From positions 1-6,580 of the forward strand of contig JAESTE010000007.1 in the NCBI GenBank assembly GCA_016763735.1: a stretch of DNA of 6,580 nt, in the 5' to 3' direction. The notes under the pieces were generated by a model. The model worked only from the letters and a program-made list of their open reading frames with translations, was not told the origin of the DNA and searched no databases. The DNA comes from Nitrospinaceae bacterium (GTDB lineage Bacteria > Nitrospinota > Nitrospinia > Nitrospinales > VA-1). Position numbers and translations under genes: made by a program. This document shows, piece after piece, positions 5,537-6,580 of this stretch. Numbering within the stretch: the stretch's first letter is position 1; each line of letters starts with the position of its first letter.

Positions 5537-6580
5537 ATGTATAGTCTAACAGTCACATGGGTCGGTTATCTTTCTCTGATTTGCTTTTGTTTGGCATATA
5601 CGCTTGTCATCTTTGAAGAGCAGATTCATATGCGAAAATCAAAACCGGTTATTTTAATCGGTTGTTTCATGTGGGCTTTGATCGGTATTTATGAAGCACA
5701 ACATGGTTCGCATGACCCGCAACATACCGCCCATCATTTTGTCAAAGAGTTGATTGCAGAAATTGGTGAACTCTTTTTCTTTTTGTTGGTGGCTATGACT
5801 TATATCAATACCATGGACGAAAGAAATGTTTTTAAAGCTCTACGTGCTTGGCTACTGAAAAAGAAATTGGGATTCAAAAAACTTTTCTGGGCCACGGGAA
5901 TCATCACTTTCCTACTTTCACCACTTGCAGACAACCTGACCAGCGCTCTGCTAATGTCTACGGTCGCACTGGCAGTAAGCAATGGCAATGGCAAGTTCAT
6001 TGTTCCAGCTTTCGTAAATATTATCGTAGCCGCTAACGCGGGTGGTGCATGGAGTCCCTTTGGAGATATCACAACTCTTATGGTCTGGACTTCTGGAAAA
6101 GTCCAAACCATGGAGTTTTCCTATCTGGTGCTGCCATCCATCGTGAACTGGCTTATTCCTGCCACAATCATGTACTTTTTTGTTCCCGATGAATATCCCG
6201 AACCAGACAAGGAAGAAATAGAAATGAAACCCGGCGCAAAATTTATTATTTTCCTGGGAGTATTCACAGTTGCTACGGCTGTTTCTTTCCATCAGTTCTT
6301 ACATCTTCCCCCATTCATGGGAATGATGTTTGGTCTTGGACTACTAATGATGCAAGGCTATTACTTAGCACGCTGGGGAGAGCAGAGACACCTCAGAAGA
6401 ATGGGTGTCCCGGAAGAGAGAAGAACTCGCCCACGGTTTGACATCTTCGAAAGAGTGGAAAGTGTTGAATTTGATACTCTGTTATTTTTCTTTGGTGTTT
6501 TAACAGCAGTGGGGGCTTTGCAATATATTGGCTACCTGGCACTTGCAAGCGAAAACATGTATGGCACCATGGGACCGACT
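5537..6580 (+). CDS. nhaD: NhaD-type Na+/H+ antiporter (partial, 3' end beyond window)
   Basis: An open frame of 348 codons continuing past the right edge; the C-terminal portion (family total roughly 410-480) is missing. It is an inner-membrane antiporter of the ion-transporter superfamily that exports Na+ (and Li+) in exchange for protons, typical of marine and alkaliphilic bacteria. Diagnostic stretches are YTLVIFEEQIHMRKSKPV (21-38), EIGELFFFLLVAMTYINTMDER (75-96), the LSPLADNLTSALLM helix (127-140) with polar D132, N133 and T135, and NIIVAANAGGAWSPFGDITT (161-180) with N167, D177 and T179/T180. The conserved EFDTLLFFFGVL segment is at 311-322. Loop residues 56-67 are histidine-rich (five His). 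The start ATG at 5537 has AGGA seven bases upstream. It is transcribed away from the ispA operon, so the two share the spacer but probably not regulation. The family call is strong; ion preference is from family knowledge. Confidence 0.94.
   Translation, partial: MYSLTVTWVGYLSLICFCLAYTLVIFEEQIHMRKSKPVILIGCFMWALIGIYEAQHGSHDPQHTAHHFVKELIAEIGELFFFLLVAMTYINTMDERNVFKALRAWLLKKKLGFKKLFWATGIITFLLSPLADNLTSALLMSTVALAVSNGNGKFIVPAFVNIIVAANAGGAWSPFGDITTLMVWTSGKVQTMEFSYLVLPSIVNWLIPATIMYFFVPDEYPEPDKEEIEMKPGAKFIIFLGVFTVATAVSFHQFLHLPPFMGMMFGLGLLMMQGYYLARWGEQRHLRRMGVPEERRTRPRFDIFERVESVEFDTLLFFFGVLTAVGALQYIGYLALASENMYGTMGPT

Noticed and set aside
5367..5549. A 60-codon plus-strand frame starting with TTG in the intergenic region
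   Set aside because: No ribosome site, no recognisable motif, AT-driven composition (Ile, Phe, Arg), and it overlaps the nhaD start in another frame.
5976..6000. An SNGNGK stretch in NhaD (residues 148-153) as related to the Dxs SGNGK repeats
   Set aside because: It is a single short loop between membrane helices without a repeat; the resemblance is coincidental.
5800..6292. Minus-strand and alternate plus-strand frames of 60-113 codons within nhaD
   Set aside because: They are shadows of the nhaD frame, which shows clear family motifs throughout.

Overview
The window is ordinary bacterial chromosome: five tightly packed minus-strand genes fill about bases 89-5272, and a divergent plus-strand gene starts at 5537 and runs off the right edge. 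The DXP isoprenoid pathway, a HisB that carries only the dehydratase domain, and a NhaD-type sodium/proton antiporter suggest a Gram-negative, probably marine or otherwise sodium-exposed bacterium. A deltaproteobacterial or Nitrospinota-like lineage is my best guess, but this rests on gene style and moderate base composition, not on a marker gene.

Layout, in minus-strand transcription order: a farnesyl-diphosphate-synthase-like polyprenyl synthase (ispA, 5272-4277), 1-deoxy-D-xylulose-5-phosphate synthase (dxs, 4264-2222), imidazoleglycerol-phosphate dehydratase (hisB, 2229-1642), the glutaminase subunit of imidazole glycerol phosphate synthase (hisH, 1641-1018) and an EamA-family membrane transporter (1006-89). 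Successive junctions are a 12-base gap, an 8-base overlap, a gap of zero and an 11-base gap, so a single operon with translational coupling is likely. It combines isoprenoid supply (DXP synthesis and prenyl chain elongation) with two steps of histidine synthesis and one small-molecule transporter. Bases 1-88 hold several hairpins downstream of the operon, two of which look like copies of one GC-rich palindromic element.

The 264-base AT-rich spacer 5273-5536 separates the operon from nhaD. It should hold both promoters, and it contains a weak terminator-like hairpin, a 10-base palindrome and a plausible sigma70-like promoter for nhaD.

I see no clearly new multi-gene system. The most distinctive feature is a Gly/Asn/Lys-rich repetitive tail of about 51 residues on Dxs, encoded in part by a nearly perfect 24-base tandem repeat. 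Other points worth a look are the unconventional ispA N-terminus, the mixed operon content and the palindromic elements at the left edge.
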